From Duganella sp. (GTDB taxonomy: Bacteria > Pseudomonadota > Gammaproteobacteria > Burkholderiales > Burkholderiaceae_D), in the NCBI GenBank assembly GCA_026225475.1, contig JAMFSU010000107.1:1-42822 (forward strand): a DNA stretch of 42,822 bases. The letters are read 5' to 3'. Both the position numbers and the translations under genes were made by a program. Below the pieces are notes generated by a model. That model had not been told where the DNA came from and ran no database searches. It worked only from the letters and a program-made list of their open reading frames with translations. Below, in pieces: positions 17,315 through 26,063 of the stretch. How positions within the stretch are numbered: the first letter of the stretch is position 1; every line of letters starts with the position of its first letter.

Positions 17315-17343
17315 TTGCCAGAATGACGCGCCGCACCTATACT
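17315..17343 (+). promoter_or_regulatory. Sigma70-type promoter of the cobalamin operon
   Basis: TTGCCA (17315-17320) and TATACT (17338-17343) are separated by exactly 17 bases. Transcription would begin near 17350, just before the conserved part of the riboswitch. Position and spacing make this the likely promoter for the whole cob/cbi run. Confidence 0.65.
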
Positions 17344-17349
17344 GCCGGG

Positions 17350-17645
17350 ATAGCATTGCCTTGGGTATTGGCTGCCAGCAATGGCAGCGGATTTAAACGG
17401 GAAGCTGGTGCGTTTGTCTTTTAATGTCGCTTATCTTTGCTTATCTTGATGATGCGTCCTGTCAAAGGCCGACAACTCCGGCGCTGCCCCCGCAACGGTA
17501 AGCGAATGTACGGGTCCGCATGATGTCACTGTGTTGTTCCAACATGGGAAGGCGCGGACTCCGGCGCGGTAGTCTGTTTGGCTTGTCCAGACAATGGCGA
17601 CCCGCCAGTTCGTGAGCCCGGAGACCGGCCCTTGGTGAACGGCAT
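17350..17645 (+). promoter_or_regulatory. Cobalamin riboswitch
   Basis: Conserved blocks of the adenosylcobalamin riboswitch occur in order: AAACGGGAAGCTGGTGCG (17395-17412), GCTGCCCCCGCAACGGTAA (17483-17501), and the B12-box end region AGCCCGGAGACCGGCC (17615-17630). The longer gap between the second and third blocks (17505-17600) holds a variable extension. It sits between a good promoter and cbtB. Binding of B12 should turn down the operon, by early termination or by hiding the cbtB ribosome site. The exact 5' and 3' limits are estimates. Confidence 0.93.
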
Positions 17646-17683
17646 GTTTTGCATCGCGGAGGGCGATCAACGGACGGCTTACT

Positions 17684-17720
17684 GGCAGCGATCTGGCTGC
17701 CTGCACTGTCTGGTTTTTTT
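17684..17720 (+). terminator. Possible riboswitch expression-platform hairpin
   Basis: GGCAGC (17684-17689) and GCTGCC (17696-17701) form a 6-bp stem. A run of seven Ts (17714-17720) follows, but only after 12 bases, so this is not a textbook terminator. It is the only stem plus T-run between the aptamer and cbtB. Control at translation remains equally possible. Confidence 0.3.
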
Positions 17721-17801
17721 CCTTGTTCAACGTGATTGCGTGAATTTTCACGCGATGCAATGCGGCCGCAATATTGACTTCGACGACCTCAAGGAAACCA
17801 G

Positions 17802-18008
17802 ATGGCCACGCTTCAATCCACCTCCGCTGTAGCAGATTCCCTCGATGAGAAAACCGGCGCCAGCATCTGGCATGACCGGATTGCCCCTGGCCTGGTGGCA
17901 TTGTTGCTAGGTGCCGCCCTGATCTACGTGACCGGCTTCGCCTCCAAGGTCGAGCTGCACAACGCCGCCCACGACGGTCGCCATTCGGCCGGCTTCCCCT
18001 GCCACTGA
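17802..18008 (+). CDS. cbtB: CbtB, cobalt transporter subunit
   Basis: A 68-residue membrane protein with one transmembrane helix (LVALLLGAALIYVTGF) and a conserved C-terminal His motif (HNAAHDGRHSAGFPCH) that is the family's metal-binding tail. CbtB works with CbtA as a B12-regulated cobalt uptake system, a role assigned by comparative genomics. AAGGAAA lies just before the ATG. It is the first gene after the cobalamin riboswitch, which is the usual place for it, and cbtA follows 12 bases later. Confidence 0.93.
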   Translation: MATLQSTSAVADSLDEKTGASIWHDRIAPGLVALLLGAALIYVTGFASKVELHNAAHDGRHSAGFPCH

Positions 18009-18020
18009 GGGAAGTACCGC

Positions 18021-18779
18021 ATGATCAATCTGACTGTATTGCGACGGATCGGCTCCGTCGTGTTGCTCGCTGGCGTGTTGGCGGGCTTGTTATTGACCGG
18101 TTTGCAGAAATGGCAAGTGTCGCCGATTATCGCGCAGGCTGAGGTCTATGAAGAAGCGGCTGCGGCCAAGGAGCATGAAGAGCACCACGCTGCCGAGCTT
18201 GCCGCTGCCGCTACCAGTGCAGCGGGGACGCCGGCCTTGGTGCATGAGCATGCACATGAACATGCGCACGGTGCCGATGACTGGGAGCCAGCCAACGGCG
18301 TTGAGCGCAGCGCTTACACGGCGCTGGCCAATGTCACCATTGCCATCGGTTTCGGGTTGTTTCTGGTCGCGGCGATGACCATGCGCGGCCGTCAGGTCGG
18401 CTGGCGCGCAGGCCTGCTGTGGGGCGTAGCCGGTTACCTGGTGTTTTTTGTCGCACCTGCGCTGGGCTTGCCGCCGGAAGTGCCGGGCACCATGGCCGCA
18501 CCGCTGCATGCGCGCCAAATTTGGTGGGTCATGACGGCGGGCGCAACCGCCGGCGGCCTTGGCTTGATCGTGTATGCGCGCCATTGGGCGTTCAAGCTCG
18601 CTGGTGTGGCATTGCTGCTGGTGCCGCATCTGATCGGTGCGCCGCAGCCAGAAATGCATGGCGGTGCAGCACCTGAGGAACTGGCGCGCGCTTTCATCCA
18701 TGCCACGGCATTGGCCAACGGCGTATTCTGGCTGGCGCTGGGCGGCCTGACCGGATACTTCTACAAGAAATTTGCCTGA
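18021..18779 (+). CDS. cbtA: CbtA, cobalt transporter subunit
   Basis: A 252-residue inner-membrane protein of the CbtA family. It has an N-terminal helix (VVLLAGVLAGLLLTGLQ), a periplasmic or loop His-rich segment (HEEHHAAELA, then HEHAHEHAHGADDWEP), and four further hydrophobic helices. NGVERSAYTALANV and GLPPEVPGTMAAPLHARQ are typical family stretches. The His-rich loop should bind cobalt before transfer. It is 12 bases after cbtB and shares its transcript and riboswitch. A 94-base gap with an inverted repeat follows. Confidence 0.93.
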   Translation: MINLTVLRRIGSVVLLAGVLAGLLLTGLQKWQVSPIIAQAEVYEEAAAAKEHEEHHAAELAAAATSAAGTPALVHEHAHEHAHGADDWEPANGVERSAYTALANVTIAIGFGLFLVAAMTMRGRQVGWRAGLLWGVAGYLVFFVAPALGLPPEVPGTMAAPLHARQIWWVMTAGATAGGLGLIVYARHWAFKLAGVALLLVPHLIGAPQPEMHGGAAPEELARAFIHATALANGVFWLALGGLTGYFYKKFA

Positions 18780-18800
18780 ACCCTGCAGTTCGCAACCACC

Positions 18801-18858
18801 ATGCCGATCCGTCCCCTGAGCCTGAGAACAGCTTCTGAGTCGGCCGCATCGGCATTTT
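18801..18858 (+). repeat. Inverted repeat after cbtA
   Basis: ATGCCGAT (18801-18808) and ATCGGCAT (18848-18855) are perfect complements, with three Ts following. It could attenuate transcription between the cbtBA transport genes and the biosynthetic genes, or act as an RNA end stabiliser. The loop is long (39 bases), so the support is moderate. Confidence 0.35.
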
Positions 18859-18873
18859 AGCCAGAGAATAGTC

Positions 18874-19212
18874 ATGAGAACCCACCACCGGCATGTGCTC
18901 ATGTGCACCGGTCCACGCTGCACCGAAGATGGCGTGCTGGCCGAAGCCATGTTCGCCGTGCTGGGCGAACAGATCGATGCGCGCCCCGAATTGCGCGTCA
19001 AGCGTACCCGCACCCATTGCATGGTGGCCTGCAAGGCGCAGGCGCCGGTGGTAGTGGTCTATCCGGAAGGCGTCTGGTACCGTTGCGTCGATGCCGCTGC
19101 CATCGAACGTGTGGTGGTGGAACATCTGCAGGGTGGCAAGGAAGTCACTGATCTGATTTTTCACCGGCTCGGCAGCGGCGATGTGAATCCCGAGGAAGCC
19201 GAACATGCTTGA
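18874..19212 (+). CDS. 2Fe-2S ferredoxin-like (thioredoxin-fold) protein
   Basis: A 112-residue protein of the thioredoxin-like 2Fe-2S ferredoxin family (COG3411 type). The four cluster ligands are C11 and C16 (CTGPRC) and C49 and C53 (THCMVACKAQAPVVVVYPEG), matching the family spacing. It could donate electrons to a reductive step such as Co(II) to Co(I) reduction before adenosylation, or precorrin-6A reduction, but this is inference from location. Its stop overlaps the cobN start by 8 bases, so it is translationally coupled to the cobaltochelatase. An AGAGAA sequence precedes the ATG. Confidence 0.85.
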   Translation: MRTHHRHVLMCTGPRCTEDGVLAEAMFAVLGEQIDARPELRVKRTRTHCMVACKAQAPVVVVYPEGVWYRCVDAAAIERVVVEHLQGGKEVTDLIFHRLGSGDVNPEEAEHA

Positions 19213-22200
19213 GCGCTCCAGCAATTCTGGCAATTCTGGCAATTCTGAGAATGTCCGCACGGCCACACCGGCACGCATTGCGTTATTGACGCATGCCTCC
19301 ACCGAGCTGGCCATGCTCAATCACGCGCTGACGCAATTGCCAGCAGACTTCCCGGCGACGATTGGTATCAACCTGCAAAATCTGGCCGGCGAATCTGGTG
19401 AGTCGTCCATGAGCGCGCTGCTGCAAGGCGAACTGGCCGAGGCCGACATCATCGTGCTGCGCATCCTCGGCCGTCTTGGCAGTGTGGCCGGTTTTGCCGA
19501 ATTGCTGCGCCATGCGCAAGCGCAAGGGCGGCATCTGATTGCGCTTAGCGGCACTGGCGAACCAGATGCAGAACTGGCGGCGGTGTCGACCGTACCGGCC
19601 GATATTCTGCGCCAGGCGCTGGCGTATTTTCATGGTGGCGGCAGCGTCAATCTGGCGCAGTTCCTGCGGTTTGTGTCAGATCGCTTGCTGTTGACCGGTT
19701 TTGACTACGAAGCAGCGGTCGCGTTGCCCGATCATGGCATCTACCATCCGGATCTGGAACAGGATGCCGGCATCGCCGACTGGCTGCGGTTGCGCATCGA
19801 TGTCGCCGGTCGCCGCAAGCCGGCGGTTGGCATCATCTTTTATCGGGCGCACTGGATGAGCGGCAATACGCGCTTCATCGACGCGCTGGTGACGGCACTG
19901 GAGCAACGCGGCATGGACGTGCTGCCGATCTTCACGGCCTCGCTGCGCAGCACAGCGGCAGATTCGGATTTGCCTGCTGCCTTTCGTTATTTTGCCGGTG
20001 CGCAAGGCGCCCATGTGGACGTATTGATCAATACAACGTCGTTTGCCATGGGGGAAATCACGCCGGGCGCGCCAACCCCGGCTGGCTGGTCAGTTTCGGT
20101 GCTGGAAAAGCTGAACGTGCCGGTACTGCAAGCGATGACCAGCGGCATGACACAAGAACAATGGGAAATCTCGACACGCGGCATGAATCCGCTGGATGCG
20201 GCCATGAATGTCGTGTTGCCCGAGTTCGACGGTCGCATTATCAGTGTGCCGCTGTCGTTCAAGGCACCGGCGGGCGGCTCTGGTGAGGTGGTCGAGTTCC
20301 AGCCACTGGCCGACCGTGTTGAGCGCATCGCCGGGCTGGCTGCGCGCTTTGCCCGTCTGCGCGCGCTCGATAACCGCGACAAGCGGATTGCCTTCATTTT
20401 TACCAATTCCAATAGCAAAGCTTCACAGATCGGCAATGCCGTCGGGCTGGATGCCCCGGCGTCGTTGATGCACATCCTGCAAGCCATGCAGCAGGCCGGT
20501 TACGCGATTGCCGACTTGCCCGACAGCGGCACTGCCTTGATTCACGCGCTGGTTGACCGCTGCTCGTACGACAATACTTTTCTGACCAGCGAACAATTGC
20601 AGCACGCGGTCGGCCGCGCATCAGCGCAGCGCTATGCCGAATGGTTCGCCGAATTGCCGCTGGTGTTGCAACAAAAGATGCAGGCACAGTGGGGCGCAGC
20701 GCCCGGTGAGGCTTACGTGCATGACGGCCAGTTGGCATTTGCCGGTATCGAACTGGGTAATGCCTTCGTTGCCCTGCAACCGCCCCGTGGTTACGGCATG
20801 GACCCGGATGCGATCTATCACCAGCCCGATTTGCCGCCAACGCACCATTACTACGGACTGTACCGCTGGCTCAGCGATGACTGGGGCGCGGATGCGATTG
20901 TGCATGTGGGCAAGCACGGCACTCTGGAATGGTTGCCGGGCAAGGGCGTGGGGCTGTCAGAAAATTGTTTCCCCGATGCGCTGCTGGGCGACATGCCATT
21001 GTTCTATCCGTTCATCATCAATGATCCGGGCGAAGGTGCGCAAGCCAAGCGGCGCGCTCATGCAGTGGTGGTCGATCACCTGACGCCGCCGATGACCACG
21101 GCCGACAGCTATGGCGCACTGGCGCAGTTGACGCAACTGGTCGATGAGTATTACCAAGTAGAAGTACTGGATCCGTCCAAGCTGCCGCTGCTGCAACAAC
21201 AGATCTGGGAGTTGGTGAAGCAAACCAATCTCGATAGCGACTTGCAGATGAAGTTGTTGCATCACGACCATGATCATGACCACGACGGCGGCCACGGTCA
21301 CCATCATCACAATCACGACCATGAACACGATCATCCACACGACCACAGCCACGATGGCGAACTGCCTGAAGCCCTGAGCGGCATGGACGGCGCCGGGGTG
21401 GCGCATTTGATTGAAGACCTTGATGGCTATCTGTGTGAACTGGGCGCAGCGCAAATCCGCGATGGCTTGCATATTCTCGGCCGCGCGCCCGACGCCGGAC
21501 AAATGCCGGACATGCTGGTATCGCTGACGCGCTTGCCGAATCAAGACATCCCCGGTTTGCAGGAAGAAATGGCCAAGTTGTTCGGCCTCAAGCTCGACAT
21601 GCTGCTCGACAACAAAGGCCAGCGCCTCAATGCCGACAGCGCTCTGGCGCGCATTGCCGGACGGGCCGTGGTCACGCGTGCCGATGCGATTGAAGCCATC
21701 GATGCCTTGTGCCTGCGCCTGATGCAGGCCATGCAGGACAGCAACTATCAGGCCGACAGCATCGCCGCCAATCTCCACAGCTTGTTCGGTGATCTCAGCA
21801 TCGACAAGCCGCGTCTGCAAAGCGCGGTGACACGTGCACCTGCCAGCATGCTGGGACAGATGAAGATGCAGGTGCGCGCCAAACCAGCGCCGCTGCCAGT
21901 CGCGGCATCAGTAAGCGCATCAGTAACGGCGTCGGCCAACGCGGCCAGCATCGACCAGTTCGCCGGCTTGCGTCGCGTGCTCGACTTCACCTGCCGTCAA
22001 TTGCTGCCCAATCTGCAACGCGCCGGCGACGAAATCGGCAATCTCCTGCTGGGCCTGCAAGGCGGCTATGTACCGGCCGGGCCGAGCGGCTCGCCGACAC
22101 GCGGCATGGCGCATATCCTGCCGACCGGGCGCAATTTTTATTCGGTCGATCCGCGCAGTGTGCCGTCACAATCGGCCTGGCGCGTCGGTCAGCAATTGGC

Positions 22201-23353
22201 GCGGGAAGTGCTGGAACGGCATCTGCGTGAAACCGGCGCTTATCCGGAAAGTGTCGCCATCAGCATCTGGGGCACCAGCGCCATGCGCACCCACGGCGAT
22301 GATGTGGCGCAAATCCTCTGCCTGCTTGGCGTCAAGCCGGTCTGGCGGCCCGGTAACCGGCAAGTGTTCGGCATCGAAGTGGTGCCGCTGGCCGAACTGG
22401 GACGGCCGCGCATTGATGTGACGACGCGCATCTCTGGTTTTTTCCGGGATGCGTTTCCGCAATTGATCGACTTGATCGACGACGCCGTCCATGCCGTGAT
22501 TGCGCTCGATGAGCCGGCAGAACAAAACTTTGTACGCAAGCACTATCTGCACGAACTGGGTCAGTGGATCGGTCAAGGCTTGCAACAGGATCAGGCCGAG
22601 CAACGCGCGGGGTATCGCATCTTCGGCGCCAAGCCGGGCAGCTACGGTGCAGGCATTTTGCCACTGATCCAGGAAAAGAACTGGCAGGCCGACGCTGATT
22701 TTGCCGAGGCTTACATTAACTGGGGCGGTTACGCCTATGCGCGCGAAACCCAGGGCAGCGACCAGCGCGATGCATTCCGTACGCGTCTGGCGGGCGTGCA
22801 GGTGGCCTTGCACAATCAAGATAATCGCGAACACGATATTTTCGACAGCGATGATTACCTGCAATATCACGGCGGCATGATCGCCACCATTCGCGCCTTG
22901 ACCGGCCAGCAGCCGCGCCATTATTTCGGCGATAGCCACGACCCGGCACGGGCCCAGGTGCGCGACCTCAAGCAGGAAACCCTGCGCGTGTTCCGTTCGC
23001 GGGTGGTCAATCCCAAATGGCTCGATAGCATTCAGCGCCATGGGTATAAAGGCGGACTGGAACTGACAGCGACGGTCGATTACCTGTTCGGCTACGATGC
23101 CACTGCGCAAGTCATGGACGACTGGATGTACGAGCAACTGGCGCAAACCTATGCGTTTGATCCCGGCATGCAGCAATTCCTGGCAGAAGCCAATCCCTGG
23201 GCCCAGAATGCGATTGCCGAGCGGCTGCTGGAAGCGGCCAGCCGTGGCATGTGGGAACAGCCGCAAGCGCAGACGCTGGCGCAGTTGCAGCAACTGTATC
23301 TGCACAGTGAAACCTTGCTGGAGGCGCGTGGCGAAACCCCGCGTGGTGCATAA
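19205..23353 (+). CDS. cobN: Cobaltochelatase large subunit CobN with His-rich insertion
   Basis: A 1382-residue protein of the CobN/BchH family, the large subunit that binds the corrin and inserts cobalt with an AAA+ partner. Recognisable blocks include GIIFYRAHWMSGNTRFIDAL, ALIHALVDRCSYDNTFLT, VHVGKHGTLEWLPGKGVGLS, and the C-terminal AISIWGTSAMRTHGDDVAQI and GGMIATIRALTG. CobN proteins are usually about 1,250-1,300 residues, so this is longer. The excess includes residues 686-717 (bases 21260-21355), where 17 of 32 residues are His with mostly Asp between, a probable cobalt-holding loop. The first 20 residues are a short NSGNSGNSEN repeat. The ATG overlaps the ferredoxin gene by 8 bases, and the ChlID gene begins right after the stop. 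Confidence 0.96.
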   Translation: MLERSSNSGNSGNSENVRTATPARIALLTHASTELAMLNHALTQLPADFPATIGINLQNLAGESGESSMSALLQGELAEADIIVLRILGRLGSVAGFAELLRHAQAQGRHLIALSGTGEPDAELAAVSTVPADILRQALAYFHGGGSVNLAQFLRFVSDRLLLTGFDYEAAVALPDHGIYHPDLEQDAGIADWLRLRIDVAGRRKPAVGIIFYRAHWMSGNTRFIDALVTALEQRGMDVLPIFTASLRSTAADSDLPAAFRYFAGAQGAHVDVLINTTSFAMGEITPGAPTPAGWSVSVLEKLNVPVLQAMTSGMTQEQWEISTRGMNPLDAAMNVVLPEFDGRIISVPLSFKAPAGGSGEVVEFQPLADRVERIAGLAARFARLRALDNRDKRIAFIFTNSNSKASQIGNAVGLDAPASLMHILQAMQQAGYAIADLPDSGTALIHALVDRCSYDNTFLTSEQLQHAVGRASAQRYAEWFAELPLVLQQKMQAQWGAAPGEAYVHDGQLAFAGIELGNAFVALQPPRGYGMDPDAIYHQPDLPPTHHYYGLYRWLSDDWGADAIVHVGKHGTLEWLPGKGVGLSENCFPDALLGDMPLFYPFIINDPGEGAQAKRRAHAVVVDHLTPPMTTADSYGALAQLTQLVDEYYQVEVLDPSKLPLLQQQIWELVKQTNLDSDLQMKLLHHDHDHDHDGGHGHHHHNHDHEHDHPHDHSHDGELPEALSGMDGAGVAHLIEDLDGYLCELGAAQIRDGLHILGRAPDAGQMPDMLVSLTRLPNQDIPGLQEEMAKLFGLKLDMLLDNKGQRLNADSALARIAGRAVVTRADAIEAIDALCLRLMQAMQDSNYQADSIAANLHSLFGDLSIDKPRLQSAVTRAPASMLGQMKMQVRAKPAPLPVAASVSASVTASANAASIDQFAGLRRVLDFTCRQLLPNLQRAGDEIGNLLLGLQGGYVPAGPSGSPTRGMAHILPTGRNFYSVDPRSVPSQSAWRVGQQLAREVLERHLRETGAYPESVAISIWGTSAMRTHGDDVAQILCLLGVKPVWRPGNRQVFGIEVVPLAELGRPRIDVTTRISGFFRDAFPQLIDLIDDAVHAVIALDEPAEQNFVRKHYLHELGQWIGQGLQQDQAEQRAGYRIFGAKPGSYGAGILPLIQEKNWQADADFAEAYINWGGYAYARETQGSDQRDAFRTRLAGVQVALHNQDNREHDIFDSDDYLQYHGGMIATIRALTGQQPRHYFGDSHDPARAQVRDLKQETLRVFRSRVVNPKWLDSIQRHGYKGGLELTATVDYLFGYDATAQVMDDWMYEQLAQTYAFDPGMQQFLAEANPWAQNAIAERLLEAASRGMWEQPQAQTLAQLQQLYLHSETLLEARGETPRGA

Positions 23354-25327
23354 ATGACGGATCTCAACAGTAGCTTGTTTCCATTTAGCGCTATCGTCGG
23401 CCAGCCGCAGCTCAAGCAGGCCTTGCTGTTGTGTGCGGTTGATCCGACGCTGGGCGGTGTCTTGATTCGCGGTGACAAGGGCGTGGCCAAGAGCACCGCA
23501 GCGCGGGCGTTGACGGCCGTGTTGCCGCCGATTGCACGGGTGCCTGGCTGCGCCTTCAATTGCCTGCCGCACGCTCCGGCTGCCGCGTGTGCCATCTGCA
23601 CTGCCGGCACGCCGCACGCCAGCCTGGCAGCAGTGCCGTTTGTCACCTTGCCGTTGGGCGCCACCGAAGACCGCGTGCTCGGCACGCTCGATTTGGCGCG
23701 TGCGCTCAAGGGGGAAGTCAATGCCTTGCAGCCGGGCCTGCTGGCGGCCGCGCATCGCGGCGTTTTGTATATCGACGAAGTTAATCTGTTGCCCGACCAT
23801 CTGGTTGATGTGTTGCTGGACGTGGCCGCCATGGGGGTCAATTTGGTGCAGCGCGAAGGCTTGTCGGTGTCGCATCCGGCGCGCTTTACCTTGATCGGCA
23901 CCATGAATCTGGAAGAGGGCGACCTGCGGCCGCAGTTGCTGGACCGTTTTGGCCTGATGGTGGAAGTCACGGCACCACGCGACAAGCAGGTGCGCGCTGA
24001 TGTGGTGCGCCGCAGACTTGCCTATGAAGCCGATCCGGCGGCCTTTGTGGCGCACTGGGAAGGCGATCAGCAAACACTGCGCGCACGTTTGATGGCAGCC
24101 CAGGCGGCCTTGCGGCAAGTGGTGCTGGACGATGGCTTGCTCGAGTTGATCAGTCATTTGTGCTGCGAATTTGAGGTTGCCAGCTTGCGCGCCGATATCG
24201 TCATGCACAAGACCGCGCGCGCGTTTGCGGCGCTCGCCGGGCGCTTGCAGGTCACGCCCGACGACGTGCGTGCCGCAGCCGAGCTGGTACTGCCGCATCG
24301 GCGCCGGCGCAAACCGTTTGAACAGCCGGGGCTGGATCAGGACAAGCTCGACGAGTTGATGCAGCAGGCCGCGCAAGAACAATCGCAGCAACAATCCAAG
24401 CAAGAGCAGCACCAACCTGAATCCGCCAATGACGATACCGCGTCATCACCGCAGCAAGAGGATGACCAGCAAGACGGTGACCAAGGCGATGGTGGCGCTG
24501 AACAACTGTTTCAGGCGACAGCGGCAACTGCCGCACGGCAATTGAAAGTCGACGCGCCGCATAGCAGCAAGTTCGCCACGTTGGCGGGACGCCGCAACGA
24601 CGGCGCTGATGGCGTGCGCGGCCGCACCATACGCACCGTGCCGGATAGCAATCCGGCCAGCCTGGCAGTCGGGGCGACGGTGCGCAGTGCGGCCTTGCGC
24701 AGTGCCGCCGCAGGCAGCGACAGCGTCACCTTGCAGGCCAGTGACCTGCATGGCAAGGTCAAGCTCGCCAAAGCGGCCAACCTGATCTTGTTCGTGGTCG
24801 ATGCCTCCGGGTCGATGGCGGCGCAGCGGCGCATGGAAACGGTCAAGGGCGCGGTGCTCGGCTTGCTCACCGATGCCTATCAACGTCGCGATCAGGTTGC
24901 CGTGATTGGTTTTCGCGGTGAGCAGGCGCAGTTGTTGCTGGCGCCGACGCGCAGTGTCGATCTGGCCGAGCAAGGCTTGCGCCATTTACCGACCGGTGGA
25001 CGCACTCCCTTGCCGCATGCCTTGCAACTGGCCTTGCAGACGCTGGAGCAGGCCGCCGAGGCGCCGCCGCTCCTGGTGCTGTTGAGCGATGGCAAGGGCA
25101 ATGTGGCGCTCGAAGCCGGGGCCGATCCCTGGCGCGAAACCCTGGCGCTGGCCGGGCAACTGGCGGCACGCGGCATTCCGGCCCTGGTGCTCGATACCGA
25201 AAGCGGCTATGTGCGCCTGGGCCGCGCGGCGCAACTGGCACAGGCGCTGGGCGCCGAATACCTGACGCTGGAAGAACTTTCCGCTGACAACCTGGCGCTG
25301 ACAATACGCGCCCGGATGCCAGCTTGA
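23354..25327 (+). CDS. ChlI-ChlD fusion, cobalt chelatase ATPase/VWA subunit
   Basis: A 657-residue fusion of the two small chelatase subunits. The N-terminal AAA+ (ChlI/BchI) domain has Walker [10 protein letters not shown] (40-48) and Walker B VLYIDE (137-142). Between them are four cysteines (C66, C70, C79, C82) in a pattern that could bind a metal. An acidic Gln-rich linker (about 335-390) leads to a von Willebrand A domain with the MIDAS motif DASGS (D483, S485, S487). It replaces the separate CobS and CobT subunits and should drive CobN with ATP. It starts immediately after the cobN stop. A magnesium chelatase role is unlikely because no bacteriochlorophyll genes are present. Confidence 0.93.
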   Translation: MTDLNSSLFPFSAIVGQPQLKQALLLCAVDPTLGGVLIRGDKGVAKSTAARALTAVLPPIARVPGCAFNCLPHAPAAACAICTAGTPHASLAAVPFVTLPLGATEDRVLGTLDLARALKGEVNALQPGLLAAAHRGVLYIDEVNLLPDHLVDVLLDVAAMGVNLVQREGLSVSHPARFTLIGTMNLEEGDLRPQLLDRFGLMVEVTAPRDKQVRADVVRRRLAYEADPAAFVAHWEGDQQTLRARLMAAQAALRQVVLDDGLLELISHLCCEFEVASLRADIVMHKTARAFAALAGRLQVTPDDVRAAAELVLPHRRRRKPFEQPGLDQDKLDELMQQAAQEQSQQQSKQEQHQPESANDDTASSPQQEDDQQDGDQGDGGAEQLFQATAATAARQLKVDAPHSSKFATLAGRRNDGADGVRGRTIRTVPDSNPASLAVGATVRSAALRSAAAGSDSVTLQASDLHGKVKLAKAANLILFVVDASGSMAAQRRMETVKGAVLGLLTDAYQRRDQVAVIGFRGEQAQLLLAPTRSVDLAEQGLRHLPTGGRTPLPHALQLALQTLEQAAEAPPLLVLLSDGKGNVALEAGADPWRETLALAGQLAARGIPALVLDTESGYVRLGRAAQLAQALGAEYLTLEELSADNLALTIRARMPA

Positions 25328-25355
25328 CCAATACCGTAACAAGGAAACAACCAAG

Positions 25356-26063
25356 ATGATTATCTGCATAGGCGCAGGTCCAGGCGATATCGGCTACCTC
25401 ACCCAGCGCGGCGCGGAACTGATCCGCAACGCCGACGTTGTGGCGGGCTTCGATGCCGTCGTCAATGTCGTGCAAAGCATCATCCCGGCCAGCGCCGAGG
25501 TGGTCTTGATGAATTACCGCGATCAGGTAGCCCAGCTTGATCAGGTGGCCGCCGCGCACCATGCCGGCAAGCGCTGCGTGGTGGTGTTCATGGGCGATAT
25601 TCATTTCAGCGGCTTCCAGTATCTGGAACGGGTCGAGCGCGCCTGCGGTCACGCGGTCGATACCTTGCCGGGTATTTCCTCGGCGCAAATCCTGGCCTCG
25701 CGCGCCAAGGTGTGCTTCGATGAAACCACCTTCATCACGTTTCACCGGCGTGGCGATCTGACACCGTTCAAGCGCCATCTGGTGCATGTGCTCAATGACG
25801 GCCGCAATGCGATTGTGATACCGTGTCCATGGGATGCGGCGCGCTCCTTCATGCCGCGCCATATTGCCGCCTACCTGCTGGAAAACGGCGTGCAGCCTGA
25901 TCATCCCACCGAAGTCTGGGAAAACCTGACCCGTGCCGAAGCCGAGTGGCATGGCACGTTGGCGCAATGCGCCGAGAAGGAGTTCAGCGACATGAGCATC
26001 ATGCTGATCCGTACCCATCAGCCCATGGCGAGCCAGATCGAACCGCCGCCGGAGCTGGCATGA
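25356..26063 (+). CDS. cbiE: Precorrin-6Y/cobalt-precorrin-7 C5-methyltransferase CbiE
   Basis: A 235-residue SAM-dependent tetrapyrrole methylase. It begins with [18 protein letters not shown] (the Gly-rich SAM site). [12 protein letters not shown] occupies the place of the family's GDP loop. [17 protein letters not shown] and a late [14 protein letters not shown] are both diagnostic of CbiE rather than other corrin methylases. It methylates C5. In CobL-type enzymes this domain is fused to CbiT, the C15 methylase and decarboxylase; here the protein ends after the CbiE domain and no CbiT follows. AAGGAAA precedes the ATG. The stop overlaps the next start (ATGA). Confidence 0.9.
   Translation: MIICIGAGPGDIGYLTQRGAELIRNADVVAGFDAVVNVVQSIIPASAEVVLMNYRDQVAQLDQVAAAHHAGKRCVVVFMGDIHFSGFQYLERVERACGHAVDTLPGISSAQILASRAKVCFDETTFITFHRRGDLTPFKRHLVHVLNDGRNAIVIPCPWDAARSFMPRHIAAYLLENGVQPDHPTEVWENLTRAEAEWHGTLAQCAEKEFSDMSIMLIRTHQPMASQIEPPPELA

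Noticed and set aside
17578..17832. 84-codon frame overlapping the riboswitch and cbtB
   Set aside because: It overlaps the riboswitch core and runs into cbtB in another frame; conserved RNA blocks explain the region better.
21260..21355. His-rich tract as a CRISPR-like or tandem DNA repeat
   Set aside because: The bases vary between codons while the His/Asp pattern is kept and the frame is intact, so it is a protein feature and not a DNA repeat array.
22166..24415. 749-codon open frame on the minus strand
   Set aside because: It lies antisense across cobN and the chelatase fusion, both of which have strong family motifs. Long antisense frames are expected from the codon use of GC-rich genes.
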